Below are positions 6,819 to 15,906 of a stretch of 64,000 bases of DNA, piece by piece. Source of the stretch: an uncultured Collinsella sp. GTDB taxonomy: Bacteria > Actinomycetota > Coriobacteriia > Coriobacteriales > Coriobacteriaceae. A program made the position numbers and the translations under genes. Position 1 is the stretch's first letter; each line of letters starts with the position of its first letter. The stretch spans positions 92,555-156,554 of the forward strand of contig CABUIY010000002.1 of the NCBI GenBank assembly GCA_902491765.1, written 5' to 3'. The notes under the pieces were generated by a model. That model ran no database searches. It was not told the DNA's origin and saw only the letters and a program-made list of their open reading frames with translations.

Positions 6819-8126
6819 TTACTTGGTAGAAGGCTCGACTTTATCGATGGTCCAGGCGGCTCCGAGACCGCCGGTGGTGTTGCGGCGGATGCGTACGGTA
6901 ACCTCGCGGCGCTCGCCGGCCTGCGTGTAGCGCAGGGGGAAGCTTGCGCGGTTTCGCGCGACCTCGATGGTACCGCGCTCGCGGGCGATCCAGTAGTACT
7001 CGCCGACGATGCCGAGGGTGTCGGCGCCGTAGGGGAGATAGGTTGACAGCTGGTGCAGAAGCGGGCCGGGGCAGAAGATCTCGGTTGTGAAATCGACGGG
7101 GAAGTCCTTGGGGATGGCGGGCGCTGCAGGTGCGGGGGTTGGGGCTGCTGCGGGTGCCGAAGCCGGTGCCGGTCCGGGAATTTGGTCGCAAGCAGCGGTG
7201 GGCACGGACTCGATGACGGTCGCGGGCCCCGGCGTCGAGTCCGGCTTGGTCGTGGAATCTGCGGGCTCCACGGTGACGGGCGCGTCTGCAGCGGCAGTTT
7301 CAACCTCAACCTGCGTCGCGTTCTCATTCTCGACGCTCGACTTTGCCTCGATGGGCGTGGATGCCATGGTGGTGATGCCGGCGTTGGCGTTCTCGGGGTC
7401 ATAGACGACCGTGAGCGAGATGGCGGGCTGCGGCGTCTCGGGCTCCGGTGTCGACTCGGTAGCGTCTTGATCTGCGGGCTCGTCGGACTGATCATCCTCG
7501 GCCTCGTCGCCAAAGACATCGCTGTTTTGGAACGCAGACGGCTCGGGTTGGTCAGCGGCTTCTTCGGTTGTCGACTTGGGCGCTTCGTTGAGCTCCACAG
7601 TGGCTTCCTGCTCGGATATGACTTCGGAATCGGTCGTGGCGGCGATTTCGGTTTCGGCTTCTGCCGTTACCTCAATAGCAACTTCGATCTCTGTCTCGGG
7701 CTCGGGTTCCGGCGCGGCTTCAACCATGGCTTCGGGCTCGGGACGCTTAACGTGCTTGGGGCGCACGGCCTTGAGGTCCTTCTCACCGCGCTTTTTCTTT
7801 TTGTAGGACTGCTTGGCGCCCTTGGCGGTCTTGGGCTTGTCCTCGCCCTTGGCAAGCGCAGCATCCCAGGCCTCGTTGGCGATGACCGTGGCATACAGGC
7901 GGCCGCCTTTAAAGACGGTCAGCTTAATGCAGTCGTCGAGCTCCTCGAGCAGCTCGCGTGTGGACTCAAAGCCCAGGTCATAAGCAGTCATGTCGCCAGC
8001 GTCGAGTGCCTCCTCGACCTGCGTCATAAACGTTTGCTTACCGCACCCAATCGCGTCGCGCAGCAGGCGATACAGATAGATGTGGTTGCCCAGCGATAGT
8101 GCGGGCGTAACTATTGTCTTGCTCAT
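6819..8126 (-). CDS. Two-domain protein with acidic low-complexity linker
   Basis: Not recognised as a named family. The 435-residue product has an N-terminal globular part (about 1-120) that resembles a small winged-helix or LOTUS-like fold (DLGFESTRELLEELDDCIKL...KGGRLYATV). A basic patch (SYKKKKRGEKDLKAVRPKHVKRP) follows, then about 200 residues rich in Glu, Pro, Ala and Thr. A conserved-looking C-terminal domain starts near residue 340 (DFTTEIFCPGPLLHQLSTYLP...). The basic patch suggests nucleic-acid contact, which is only inference. The start at 8126 has GAGGAG upstream; a longer frame to 8189 lacks one. Confidence 0.65.
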   Translation of the reverse strand: MSKTIVTPALSLGNHIYLYRLLRDAIGCGKQTFMTQVEEALDAGDMTAYDLGFESTRELLEELDDCIKLTVFKGGRLYATVIANEAWDAALAKGEDKPKTAKGAKQSYKKKKRGEKDLKAVRPKHVKRPEPEAMVEAAPEPEPETEIEVAIEVTAEAETEIAATTDSEVISEQEATVELNEAPKSTTEEAADQPEPSAFQNSDVFGDEAEDDQSDEPADQDATESTPEPETPQPAISLTVVYDPENANAGITTMASTPIEAKSSVENENATQVEVETAAADAPVTVEPADSTTKPDSTPGPATVIESVPTAACDQIPGPAPASAPAAAPTPAPAAPAIPKDFPVDFTTEIFCPGPLLHQLSTYLPYGADTLGIVGEYYWIARERGTIEVARNRASFPLRYTQAGERREVTVRIRRNTTGGLGAAWTIDKVEPSTK

Positions 8127-8197
8127 GGCAAATCTCCTCTTTACACACCAAAGCATCTTACCATCGCACGGGGCGTGCCACCTCGGCACCTAAGGCA

Positions 8198-8230
8198 AAC
8201 GGGCGCGACCGTTGCCGGTTCGCGCCCGTT
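8198..8230 (-). terminator. Hairpin downstream of the 8265-9209 gene
   Basis: AACGGGCGCGA (8198-8208) pairs with TCGCGCCCGTT (8220-8230). It lies after the minus-strand gene ending at 8265 and upstream of the 8126 start. The T run is short. Confidence 0.55.
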
Positions 8231-8264
8231 ATACAGGTCGGTTATCTATGAGAGGCAAACGTGC

Positions 8265-9209
8265 TTAGTTGCCCGATGCCGTGCCTTGGCTCGAGCTGTC
8301 AGATGCCGTGCCGGACGCGGTTCCGCTCGAGCTGTTAGTGCTGCTGTTGTCGGTAGATCCCGTGCCCGATGTATTGCCGCTCGTCTGGTCGCCCGTGCTC
8401 GGCTGCGAGCTGTCAGTCGTTTGGCTTGAGTCGGTCGTGCCGGATTGCGTGCCGCTGTTGTTCGCAGAGGAATCGACGCCCTGCGATTGATCGGGGGTGT
8501 TCGAGGACGAGTCGGTGGATGCGGAGGTGCCCTGCGGGTCGTCCTGCTGGCTTTGCGATTGAACGGAGCTATCCGCGTCGTGCTCGGTCGTGCGCGACGA
8601 AAGGATTGGCTCGGGACGCTCGCCCAGACCCTCACCGGCAGTGGTGATAAGGATGGCGCCGGCGCAGGCGATGACTGCGACGATGGCGATGGCGATCGAG
8701 AAGACGATGACCTTCTTTTGCGTCTGGCTGCGCTCTGCCGCCGCCTTGGCACGCAAGCTGTTGGGGGCAACGCGCGCCGTGGTCGCGCGTCCTGCAACCT
8801 GGCGCATCTCCTGCGTGGTCGCGGCGCCACCTAGGTGCTCCTCGACATCGGGCTCAACGGGCTCGTAGGCGCCGGCAGGGTAGTCGACAGCGGCATGCGT
8901 GCCCTTGATTGCTTCGGCGCTGGCGGAGATAAAGTGGCGATAGACCTGCGAGGACACAACGGTGATGACCGAGCTCACGGCGGCACCAATTACTGAACCA
9001 GCGATACCAATCTTGGAGGCAAGCGCGACGCTTGTGGCGGCGGCTGCGGCGCCGGCGATGATCTGGGGAATGGAAATGTCATCGAACAGGCCCTTTTTGG
9101 GCGCGATGGCCATGGTCTGTCCGATGGAATGGTTCTCGTGCACGCCGTTGTTGAGCGATGCCGGCGTCATGACGCGCGTGCGCGGCGCGTCGGTGTACTT
9201 GGTTGTCAT
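8265..9209 (-). CDS. Membrane protein with Ser/Thr/Gly-rich tail
   Basis: Hypothetical protein of 314 residues. After a soluble N-terminus come an alanine/glycine-rich hydrophobic stretch (IIAGAAAAATSVALASKIGIAGSVIG, quoted in part as two blocks IIAGAAAAATSVALA and SKIGIAGSVIG), a polar middle, one strong transmembrane helix (VIVFSIAIAIVAVIACAGAI), and about 100 residues that are nearly all Ser, Thr, Gly, Asn, Gln and Asp. The tail is probably extracellular and disordered. The start at 9209 has GGGAGGG upstream. It is the neighbour of another low-complexity gene, and I cannot assign a function. Confidence 0.65.
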   Translation of the reverse strand: MTTKYTDAPRTRVMTPASLNNGVHENHSIGQTMAIAPKKGLFDDISIPQIIAGAAAAATSVALASKIGIAGSVIGAAVSSVITVVSSQVYRHFISASAEAIKGTHAAVDYPAGAYEPVEPDVEEHLGGAATTQEMRQVAGRATTARVAPNSLRAKAAAERSQTQKKVIVFSIAIAIVAVIACAGAILITTAGEGLGERPEPILSSRTTEHDADSSVQSQSQQDDPQGTSASTDSSSNTPDQSQGVDSSANNSGTQSGTTDSSQTTDSSQPSTGDQTSGNTSGTGSTDNSSTNSSSGTASGTASDSSSQGTASGN

Positions 9210-9384
9210 GCGGGACCCTCCCGGTGTAAATCTGCTTCGTTTCATGTAGCCATCAGGGTACCCACCAGATGTGAATCGTACGTGACATTTAACAGATACC
9301 ATCAACTCATCAAGGGGGGCTTGCTGTCTTTGGTGCAATAGCTTGATGCTAAACTGGATTTACGATTGCGAGGTGGTTTACGTG

Positions 9385-9624
9385 ATGTACCCATATATGA
9401 CATTCGAAGACGGTACCGAGGTCGTTCATTCTGACCTGATAACAGATGGGGATATCGAAAAGGTTATCGTGCATTTTGAACGACCGACGGCAGAGGGCTT
9501 CGACTCCGCTCGTTGTGAGTTGCCTTCCTGTTCGTGGACTGACTGGGAAGGGCATTTTACTCAGAGTGAAAAACGAGCTTTCGAAGAGTGTTTGAGCAAA
9601 TCATTTAGATTAGTTCGAGTTTAG
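9385..9624 (+). CDS. Small conserved-looking protein of 79 residues
   Basis: Starts MYPYMTFEDGTEVVHSDLI and continues with HFERPTAEGFDSARCELP. I recognise this as resembling a small protein family often seen on mobile elements of gut bacteria, but cannot name a function. GCGAGGTGG precedes the ATG at 9385; the frame could also begin at 9343. It sits at the left border of the AT-rich block that holds the RiPP-like locus and may be the first gene of that insertion. Confidence 0.55.
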   Translation: MYPYMTFEDGTEVVHSDLITDGDIEKVIVHFERPTAEGFDSARCELPSCSWTDWEGHFTQSEKRAFEECLSKSFRLVRV

Positions 9625-9703
9625 TTCGAATATAGAAGCCGAATGAGATGACCTAAAGCGTATGCATTTTTAGTATTAGATGCGTATGAAATGGAGGATG
9701 TGA

Positions 9704-9985
9704 ATGGATGAGCTAATAGACTTTAAAAAACGATTTCTCAAGAATGGCGAGCTGGTTTCAATTCCAAAAAAGGAAAGCTATAAAAGAATCATGCTGCTAT
9801 GGGCCGTCTCTTTCTTTGAATTAAATACAAGTTATACGGAGCTTCAGGTTAATCGTGTGCTGTCACAGCTCTATCCTGATTATGCCGTGTTGAGGCGGTA
9901 CTTGGTTGATTATGGATTCCTATTAAGGGATGAACGAGGCCTGAAATACGAGGTTAATCGTGATGTTCACGGTATTGAGAGCTAG
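9704..9985 (+). CDS. DUF2087-domain protein, possible regulator
   Basis: A 93-residue protein matching DUF2087: an early lysine-rich segment (VSIPKKESYKRIMLLW), then NTSYTELQVNRVLSQLYPDYAVLRRYLVDYGFLLRDERGLKY. In other bacteria this domain is often joined to winged-helix regulators, so a regulatory or nucleic-acid role is likely but unproven. GGAGG lies a few bases before the ATG. Its end overlaps the start of the MFS gene by 23 bases, placing it first in a four-gene unit with the radical SAM enzyme and peptide. Base composition is AT-rich compared with the flanking chromosome. Confidence 0.75.
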   Translation: MDELIDFKKRFLKNGELVSIPKKESYKRIMLLWAVSFFELNTSYTELQVNRVLSQLYPDYAVLRRYLVDYGFLLRDERGLKYEVNRDVHGIES

Positions 9986-11147
9986 CCATCCGGTTCGGGT
10001 CCTATATATTGCTAGAGGGATAAGCGAAATAGGCAATTGGTGTGCGAATATTGCTTTGCCAATGCTGATTTACGAGGTAACTCACGATGTTTCTGCAACT
10101 GCTTTGATGGTCTGCTGCAGATTTGCCCCCTCTCTGTTTTCAGTTGCGCTCGCGCAGCTGCCTCAGAAGATGGGTATCGGGACACTGCAGGCCATGAGAT
10201 TGGCAGACTTAATTCGCGCGGGATTATTCGTTTGCTATATTTTTGTTGATAGTAAATGGAGTATGTTTGCTATTACGTGCGCGGTATCGCTTTGCCGAAC
10301 GGTTGAAATGCCCTGCTTTTACTCGTTGTTAAGAGCCAATACGAATAGTATCAATCGCGACGTAATTAATAATTCGTTTGGGTTTCTGCAGAATTTGATG
10401 ATGGTTCTGGGGCCAGTTGCCGGCGGTTTTGTTGTCGCTCAATTTGGGGCGGAGGCTGTTCTTGCATTAGACGCGCTTTCTTTTGCCGCGTCGTTCTGGT
10501 TGCTGCGAGATGTTCCGTCGGTTATCGAGGTTAATGATAAAGAGGGGATAAGCAAAAATGAAAAAAACAGGACTGCATTTAGTGATCTTAGCGCGAAGCA
10601 CTTGGCAATTGGTTTCCTATTAATCGATATTTCTAGTGGCGTGGCATTCGGCTCTCTGAATTCTCTTTTGCCAGCTATAGCGCAATTGCAATTTGACTCG
10701 TCATCGATACAATACGGATTCCTTCAGAGTAGTCTTACAATCGGACTGTTGTTCGGAAATACAATATATGGTCGTTTAATCAGTGGTTCCGATTGCGTTA
10801 AATCATATTGTTTTGTGACGTATCTTGCGCTCGGTGCGTATCTGGCGTTTGGCTATCGCTATGCGTCTGGGATATCGTTTATTTTCCTTTTTATCGTCGG
10901 TGCCGGAAACGCCATTCAAGATGTGCTTCTCATAACATCGCTGCAGGATTTGGCGAGAGACGGATCTGAATCGATAAGCCTGTTTTCAATTAGGGAGTCT
11001 TTGCAATCGGTTGCTGTTGTTATTTCAACACTCCTTGTTTCGCTGTTCACGAGCATCGCGATGTTCTCAATTCTCGTTACAGGACTTGGTGTATTTTCAA
11101 TTATGATGGTAGTTGTGTTTCAATTGAATTATTTGCGAAAGATGTGA
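9963..11147 (+). CDS. MFS transporter, probable peptide exporter
   Basis: Major facilitator of about 394 residues with around 12 hydrophobic helices, resembling the macrolide-efflux/antibiotic-efflux group (early ARGISEIGNWCANIALPMLIYEVTHD, split here as ARGISEIGNW and CANIALPMLIYE). It starts inside the DUF2087 gene (ATG 9963, with GTG 9960 as alternative) and ends eight bases before the radical SAM reading frame. By position it is the likely exporter of the modified peptide made by the next two genes, and perhaps the self-protection gene. The composition is AT-rich. Confidence 0.8.
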   Translation: MFTVLRASHPVRVLYIARGISEIGNWCANIALPMLIYEVTHDVSATALMVCCRFAPSLFSVALAQLPQKMGIGTLQAMRLADLIRAGLFVCYIFVDSKWSMFAITCAVSLCRTVEMPCFYSLLRANTNSINRDVINNSFGFLQNLMMVLGPVAGGFVVAQFGAEAVLALDALSFAASFWLLRDVPSVIEVNDKEGISKNEKNRTAFSDLSAKHLAIGFLLIDISSGVAFGSLNSLLPAIAQLQFDSSSIQYGFLQSSLTIGLLFGNTIYGRLISGSDCVKSYCFVTYLALGAYLAFGYRYASGISFIFLFIVGAGNAIQDVLLITSLQDLARDGSESISLFSIRESLQSVAVVISTLLVSLFTSIAMFSILVTGLGVFSIMMVVVFQLNYLRKM

Positions 11148-11154
11148 CGTTGAT

Positions 11155-13475
11155 ATGCCTAAAACGCTTTTAGTATTCCCCCAGGATGGAGTCCAGTGGG
11201 GCCGTATCTTGCCTTGCCTGTTTTGAAGTCATATCTTCAAGAGGTTGAACAATACAAAGTTGACATTGTTGACTTAAACGTGGAATTTTACGATGACCTC
11301 CTATCTTTTAGAAATGTCGAAGAGTGCTGTAAAAGGTATCGGGAATCAAAGGATTCGTTTAGTTCGAATGTTCAATTAACAATCGAGTTGATACAAAAGT
11401 CAGCACTTAATGTTGACGAAGCAAAAGATATTTTCAGATCAAAGAGATACTTTAATCTAAAAGAAAGACAATATGCTGAAAACATTTTTAGAAATGCACT
11501 CTATATCATAAATCACGTCTCATATGGAGTTAAATACACGTTCAACTCCATAGATCTGCCCTATGATTATTATTCGACACCAGAAATAATGAAATCGCTT
11601 GCGGATACCTTGCATAATCCGTTTATTTCCTTCTATGAAACTGCCTTTCTTAAGCGTATTCAGAGGGAAAAAATCGAGTTTATTGGGATTTCGGTGAGCG
11701 GCTGTTTCCAATTGATTTCCGCAGTTACGTTAGCGAAACTGATTAAAGAAGAATGTCCATCTGTTAAACACGTCTCATTGGGCGGCAATTACATTACTCG
11801 TTTAGCAGATGACTGCATGAAAGAATGGCATCCCTTTTTTGAATACATTGATTCGATAATGATGTATGACGGCGAAGAGCCGCTTGCACGTCTTCTTGAG
11901 GCTCTTGACTCTGGTGATGACAATCTCGACTGTGTTCCAAACCTTTGCCATGCTAAAGGTGGAAAGATATATAAAAACCATCGGATTGAGCAAACATTTA
12001 TCAACGATACAGTTCCCGATTTCGATGGCTTCGCCCTTTCTAAATACTTCATGCCTGAGTTAATATTGCCGGTTTATTCCTCTAGGCAGTGTTTTAATCA
12101 TTGCGCCTTCTGCACCATTCCCGGTGCTACCGGTGGTTGTTACCGAAAGATGCCCATATCGAGAGTATTTGAAATAATGTGTCGGTTAAATGAAAAATAC
12201 GGCACGAGAGTTTTCTCTTTTGTGGATGAAACATTCGAAGGCAAAAGAATGGAGCAACTCGCGGATGAAATAAACGCATCGGGAAAAACGTTTTTCTGGC
12301 ATGGAGAAACGAGGTTCTCTCCAACCCTAAGTACAGACGTTTTCAACAAGATATACCAAAGTGGATGTAGGCAGATTCAGTTTGGCCTCGAGTCATACAA
12401 CCAAAGAGTTCTTGATCTAATGAAGAAGAACACGAGAGTTGATTGGATTGATCGCAATATCCATGATTGTCTCAATGCGGGTATTCCTGTTCATCTATTC
12501 TTTATGATTGGCTTTCCGACCGAAACTAAAGAAGAGGCTCTGAACACCTTAGCTTATACAGAGAATGTTTTGAATTATTCAAAACAGGTATGTGGTGTTC
12601 CATATTCCACGAGAGGATTTACGAATTTTGGTCTCGTTATGGGGTCGGATGTTTGGAATCATCCCGATAAGTATGGTGTCTCTGTAATGCCGAAGTCCCA
12701 ATATGAGGATTTGCGCCTCGAAGTGGATTATGTTTCAGGCACTGGTTTAACTTTAAATGAAGCAAAATCCTTATCTGATGAGCATCATATTGATTTTTAT
12801 ATGCAAGAGGTCATAAACGGTAGCGACACAATTGACTTGCCCCAGCGGCTTCATATTTCAGAGGTGACCTGGATCCTAGATTCTATTCACGCTGTCAGGT
12901 ATAAGGGACATTTGACCAAAGTAAAGCGACGGCTAACTAGTCTAAATCCAGCTGATCGAATCTGGCTGGATTCCAAGACCTCTGTCGTGCTCGTTGAGCC
13001 ATTTGCCTACTTCTATAATTCTGAATACCATCATGTCTATGCTGTTTCCCAGTTGGTATACCTTAAGTTGGCCCGTTTATTGGAGGCTGATTGTAGCATT
13101 TCTCTTATCCTTGATCAGGGCGATCTCGAGCTGACAAGGGCGATAGAAGAACTGTTGCATTATGGATTGCTGAATACAAATATCGATGCCGATTATGTAA
13201 TGCACGATAATGGTTTTCAATTGGTTAAAAGTTCGTTTGTGAAAGAAGTCGGACGCTCAAAAGAGGGGTTAAGAGTACTGCTGAGTTGTGCCACCCATAG
13301 AATGTGTGCGGTTAATGATTTTTCGTTCGCTTTGCTTTCGTTGTTTGAAAAGCCGATTACTAAGAACGAGGTGCGCGACATTTTGAAAAAAGAGGGACTA
13401 TCGGCAAACGAGGAGCAATTAAACAAGTTGGTTGATAATTGCATGAAAGCAGATATACTACAATTGATTAGATAG
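11155..13475 (+). CDS. B12-binding radical SAM enzyme, likely RiPP maturase; frame break near N-terminus
   Basis: Large enzyme of about 773 residues if read from ATG 11155. An N-terminal cobalamin-binding-like domain (GISVSGC, HVSLGGNYIT, MYDGEEPLARLL) is followed by the radical SAM motif CFNHCAFC, with cysteines spaced CxxxCxxC, near residue 300 of the long frame. Helical, PqqD/winged-helix-like segments make up the last 170 residues and could bind a leader peptide. The first 8 codons (MPKTLLVF) are separated from the main frame by a C5 tract at 11178-11182. A sixth C would give FPPGWSPVGPYLALP, the expected B12-domain start. As sequenced, translation could begin only at GTG 11196. It directly precedes a 36-residue peptide gene. 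Confidence 0.8.
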
Positions 13476-13488
13476 AGGAGGTTTCTGC

Positions 13489-13599
13489 ATGGACGTTATT
13501 AACAAAGATCTCTTGGAGCAACTGAAAGAGTTTCAGGAAGAGGGCGTCGTGGTAGAAGTGTTCGACTTTGAGGACTACATGGATAAATTCTGCCATTAG
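13489..13599 (+). CDS. 36-residue candidate RiPP precursor peptide
   Basis: Small gene 13 bases after the radical SAM gene, with a textbook AGGAGG seven bases before ATG. The peptide begins MDVINKDLLEQLKEFQEEG, an amphipathic, acidic leader-like part. It continues with valine-rich VVVEVFDFED and ends DYMDKFCH, with a single Cys next to the terminal His. Length, position, strong ribosome binding and a single Cys/aromatic-rich tail fit a substrate of the adjacent B12 radical SAM enzyme. No known precursor family was recognised, and the site of modification is unknown. A terminator follows at once, closing the operon. Confidence 0.65.
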   Translation: MDVINKDLLEQLKEFQEEGVVVEVFDFEDYMDKFCH

Positions 13600-13623
13600 T
13601 TTCGGAATTTACTCGCCTCGCTT

Positions 13624-13658
13624 AAAGGAGAAGTCGATTATCGATTTCTCCTTTTTTA
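13624..13658 (+). terminator. Terminator closing the RiPP-like operon
   Basis: AAAGGAGAA pairs with TTCTCCTTT across a 13-base loop, and a T run follows. Confidence 0.8.
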
Positions 13659-13787
13659 ATTAAAGATATTTTTGAAATACATGCTCTTAGCACAGGTTGG
13701 CCTCTCAGTAAACTGGGAGGTTGCTTTGGCTAGTTAGAGGTATGTGAACGTTCGTTAGACTGAATCTCAGGGTAGAAGGGGCCTCCA

Positions 13788-15788
13788 GTGTCCAGATCAA
13801 CAAGGCAATGCTGCGTTTCGGCTAATAAGAACGATGGCTTTTTGCGTGTGGCGGCGGCGTCGCCGCAGATTCGCGTGGCCGATGTCGAGGGCAATGCCGA
13901 GGTTGCGTTAGCGGCTGTTCGCGCGGCTGTTGAGCGCGGCGTTCGCGCGCTGGTACTGCCCGAGCTCAACTTGTGCGGCTATACCGCGGCCGATCTGTTC
14001 CATAACCGCACATTACTGCATGCCTGCGAGGCTGCTTTGGTGCATATCCTCGATGAGACTCGTGAGCTGCCGATTGTCTTTACTATCGGTCTTCCCGTTG
14101 CAGTTGCCGAGAATATCTACAACTGCGCCGCCGTGTGCTGCGCGGGCGAGCTTTTGGGCCTCACGGCCAAGAAGTATCTGCCCAACTATGGCGAGTTCTA
14201 TGAGCGCCGTTGGTTTGCTCCGGCGCCTGCGGATCCCGTGTGGGTTGAATTTGCCGGCCAGGGTCCGGTCCCGCTGGGTTCGGGGCTTGTCTACCGTTGC
14301 TGCGATGAAGGTGCCGAGGATATGGCGCTGGGCGTTGAGATCTGCGAGGACCTGTGGGTGCCAGCGCCGCCTTCGACCGAGATGGCGCTTGCCGGTGCGA
14401 CGGTGATCCTCAATCCATCCGCCTCTGACGAAATCATCGGTAAGGCAGATTACCGCCGCAGCCTGATCTCTAACCAAAGCGCGCGTCTGTACTGCGCCTA
14501 TGCCTACGCGGACGCGAGCGAGGGCGAGTCCACGACCGACATGGTCTTTGCGGGGGAGAACCTCGTCTACGAAAACGGCTCCAAGCTCGCCGCGACCAAA
14601 CTGCTTACCTGCGATATGGCCGTCGCCGACGTTGACCTTGACCGCCTGGTTGCCGAGCGCCGCCGCTCGACGACGTGGACGCGCGCGGACGATGCGCCGG
14701 AGGCCACGACCGTTGAGTTTTCGTTTGAGGGCGTGCTGGCCGAAGAACCTGTCCTGCGCGATGCCTGCGATATCGACCGTGTCTTCCCCCGCGCGCCCTT
14801 TGTGCCGGCCGACCATGGCGACCTGGCCGAGCGTTGCGAGACGATCCTCGATCTGCAGACCGCCGGCCTCAAGACCCGCCTTGCCCATACGGGCACCAAG
14901 GCGGCCGTCATCGGCCTTTCGGGCGGCTTGGACTCCACGCTGGCTCTGCTTGTGACCGTGCGTGCCTTCGATGCACTGGGGCTGCCGCGCACCGGTATCA
15001 CGGCGGTCTCCATGCCAGGTTTCGGCACGACGCATCGCACCAAGTCGAATGCCGAGTCGCTTGCTCGCGACCTGGGTGTGAGCTTCCGCGAGGTTTCGAT
15101 CCACGCGGCTGTGGAGCAGCACTTCAAGGACATTGAGCACGACCCGGCAGTTCAGGACGTGACCTACGAGAACAGCCAGGCCCGCGAGCGTACGCAGATT
15201 CTGATGGACTTGGCCAACCAGGCTGGCGGTTTTGTCATCGGCACGGGCGACCTGTCGGAGCTGGCGCTCGGCTGGGCTACCTATAACGGCGACCACATGA
15301 GCATGTACGCCGTCAACGCGAGCGTGCCCAAGACGCTTGTGCGCCATCTGGTGCGCTATGCCGCCGATGTCTTTGGCGGACGCATTGCCGAGGTCCTGCT
15401 CGATATCCTCGATACGCCGGTGTCCCCCGAGCTTCTGCCGCCCACGGGCGATGGCGAGATTGCACAGAAGACCGAGGATTTGGTGGGCCCGTACGAGCTG
15501 CACGACTACTTCCTCTACTACCTGCTGCGTTTTGGCTTTGAGCCGGGCAAGATCTACCGCATGGCGCTCAAGAGCTTCGAGGGCGTCTACGACGTCAAGA
15601 CCGTCCACACGTGGTTGCGTACGTTCTATCGTCGCTTCTTTGCCCAGCAGTTTAAGCGCAGCTGCCTGCCCGATGGTCCCAAGGTGGGCTCGGTGACGCT
15701 CAGTCCGCGCGGCGATTGGCGTATGCCGAGTGACGCTAGCTCGTGTCTGTGGCTTGCGCAGATCGACGCGCTCAATCCAGTTGACTAA
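13788..15788 (+). CDS. nadE: Glutamine-dependent NAD+ synthetase
   Basis: Amidates nicotinic acid adenine dinucleotide to NAD+ using glutamine. Two domains are visible. An N-terminal nitrilase-fold glutaminase has the catalytic triad in PELNLCGYT (Glu), KKYLPNYGEFYERRWF (Lys) and GVEICEDLW (Cys). A C-terminal synthetase has the ATP-binding SGGLDSTLAL loop and GTGDLSELALGW. The length of about 660 residues is usual for the two-domain form. The start is uncertain: GTG 13788 gives an odd Cys-containing N-terminus, and homologues would begin near NDGFLRVAAASPQ. A small hairpin (around 13701-13720) lies in the leader. Confidence 0.9.
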   Translation: MSRSTRQCCVSANKNDGFLRVAAASPQIRVADVEGNAEVALAAVRAAVERGVRALVLPELNLCGYTAADLFHNRTLLHACEAALVHILDETRELPIVFTIGLPVAVAENIYNCAAVCCAGELLGLTAKKYLPNYGEFYERRWFAPAPADPVWVEFAGQGPVPLGSGLVYRCCDEGAEDMALGVEICEDLWVPAPPSTEMALAGATVILNPSASDEIIGKADYRRSLISNQSARLYCAYAYADASEGESTTDMVFAGENLVYENGSKLAATKLLTCDMAVADVDLDRLVAERRRSTTWTRADDAPEATTVEFSFEGVLAEEPVLRDACDIDRVFPRAPFVPADHGDLAERCETILDLQTAGLKTRLAHTGTKAAVIGLSGGLDSTLALLVTVRAFDALGLPRTGITAVSMPGFGTTHRTKSNAESLARDLGVSFREVSIHAAVEQHFKDIEHDPAVQDVTYENSQARERTQILMDLANQAGGFVIGTGDLSELALGWATYNGDHMSMYAVNASVPKTLVRHLVRYAADVFGGRIAEVLLDILDTPVSPELLPPTGDGEIAQKTEDLVGPYELHDYFLYYLLRFGFEPGKIYRMALKSFEGVYDVKTVHTWLRTFYRRFFAQQFKRSCLPDGPKVGSVTLSPRGDWRMPSDASSCLWLAQIDALNPVD

Positions 15789-15856
15789 GGTTGGCTAAAT
15801 TGAACCAATACGGGGGTTGCAAGCGTTACACTTTTGCAATCTGATGGCCCGTATCG

Positions 15857-15888
15857 CGCGGCGCTCTTGTCGGAGCGCCGCGTTTTTT
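15857..15888 (+). terminator. Terminator between nadE and the aminotransferase
   Basis: CGCGGCGCTC (15857-15866) pairs perfectly with GAGCGCCGCG (15873-15882), followed by six T. It ends only about 18 bases before the next start codon, so it may also act as a leader attenuator for that gene. Confidence 0.85.
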
Positions 15889-15906
15889 ATATCGAAAGGT
15901 GGCACC

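Noticed and set aside
9385..13658. Integrated conjugative element or genomic island with att sites
   Set aside because: The block is AT-rich, but no integrase, relaxase or flanking direct repeat was seen, so its borders are only compositional.
14013..15608. Long open frame (531 codons) antisense to nadE
   Set aside because: It mirrors a high-GC gene with clear enzyme motifs; its translation is low in motif content, and it has no ribosome-binding site or promoter.
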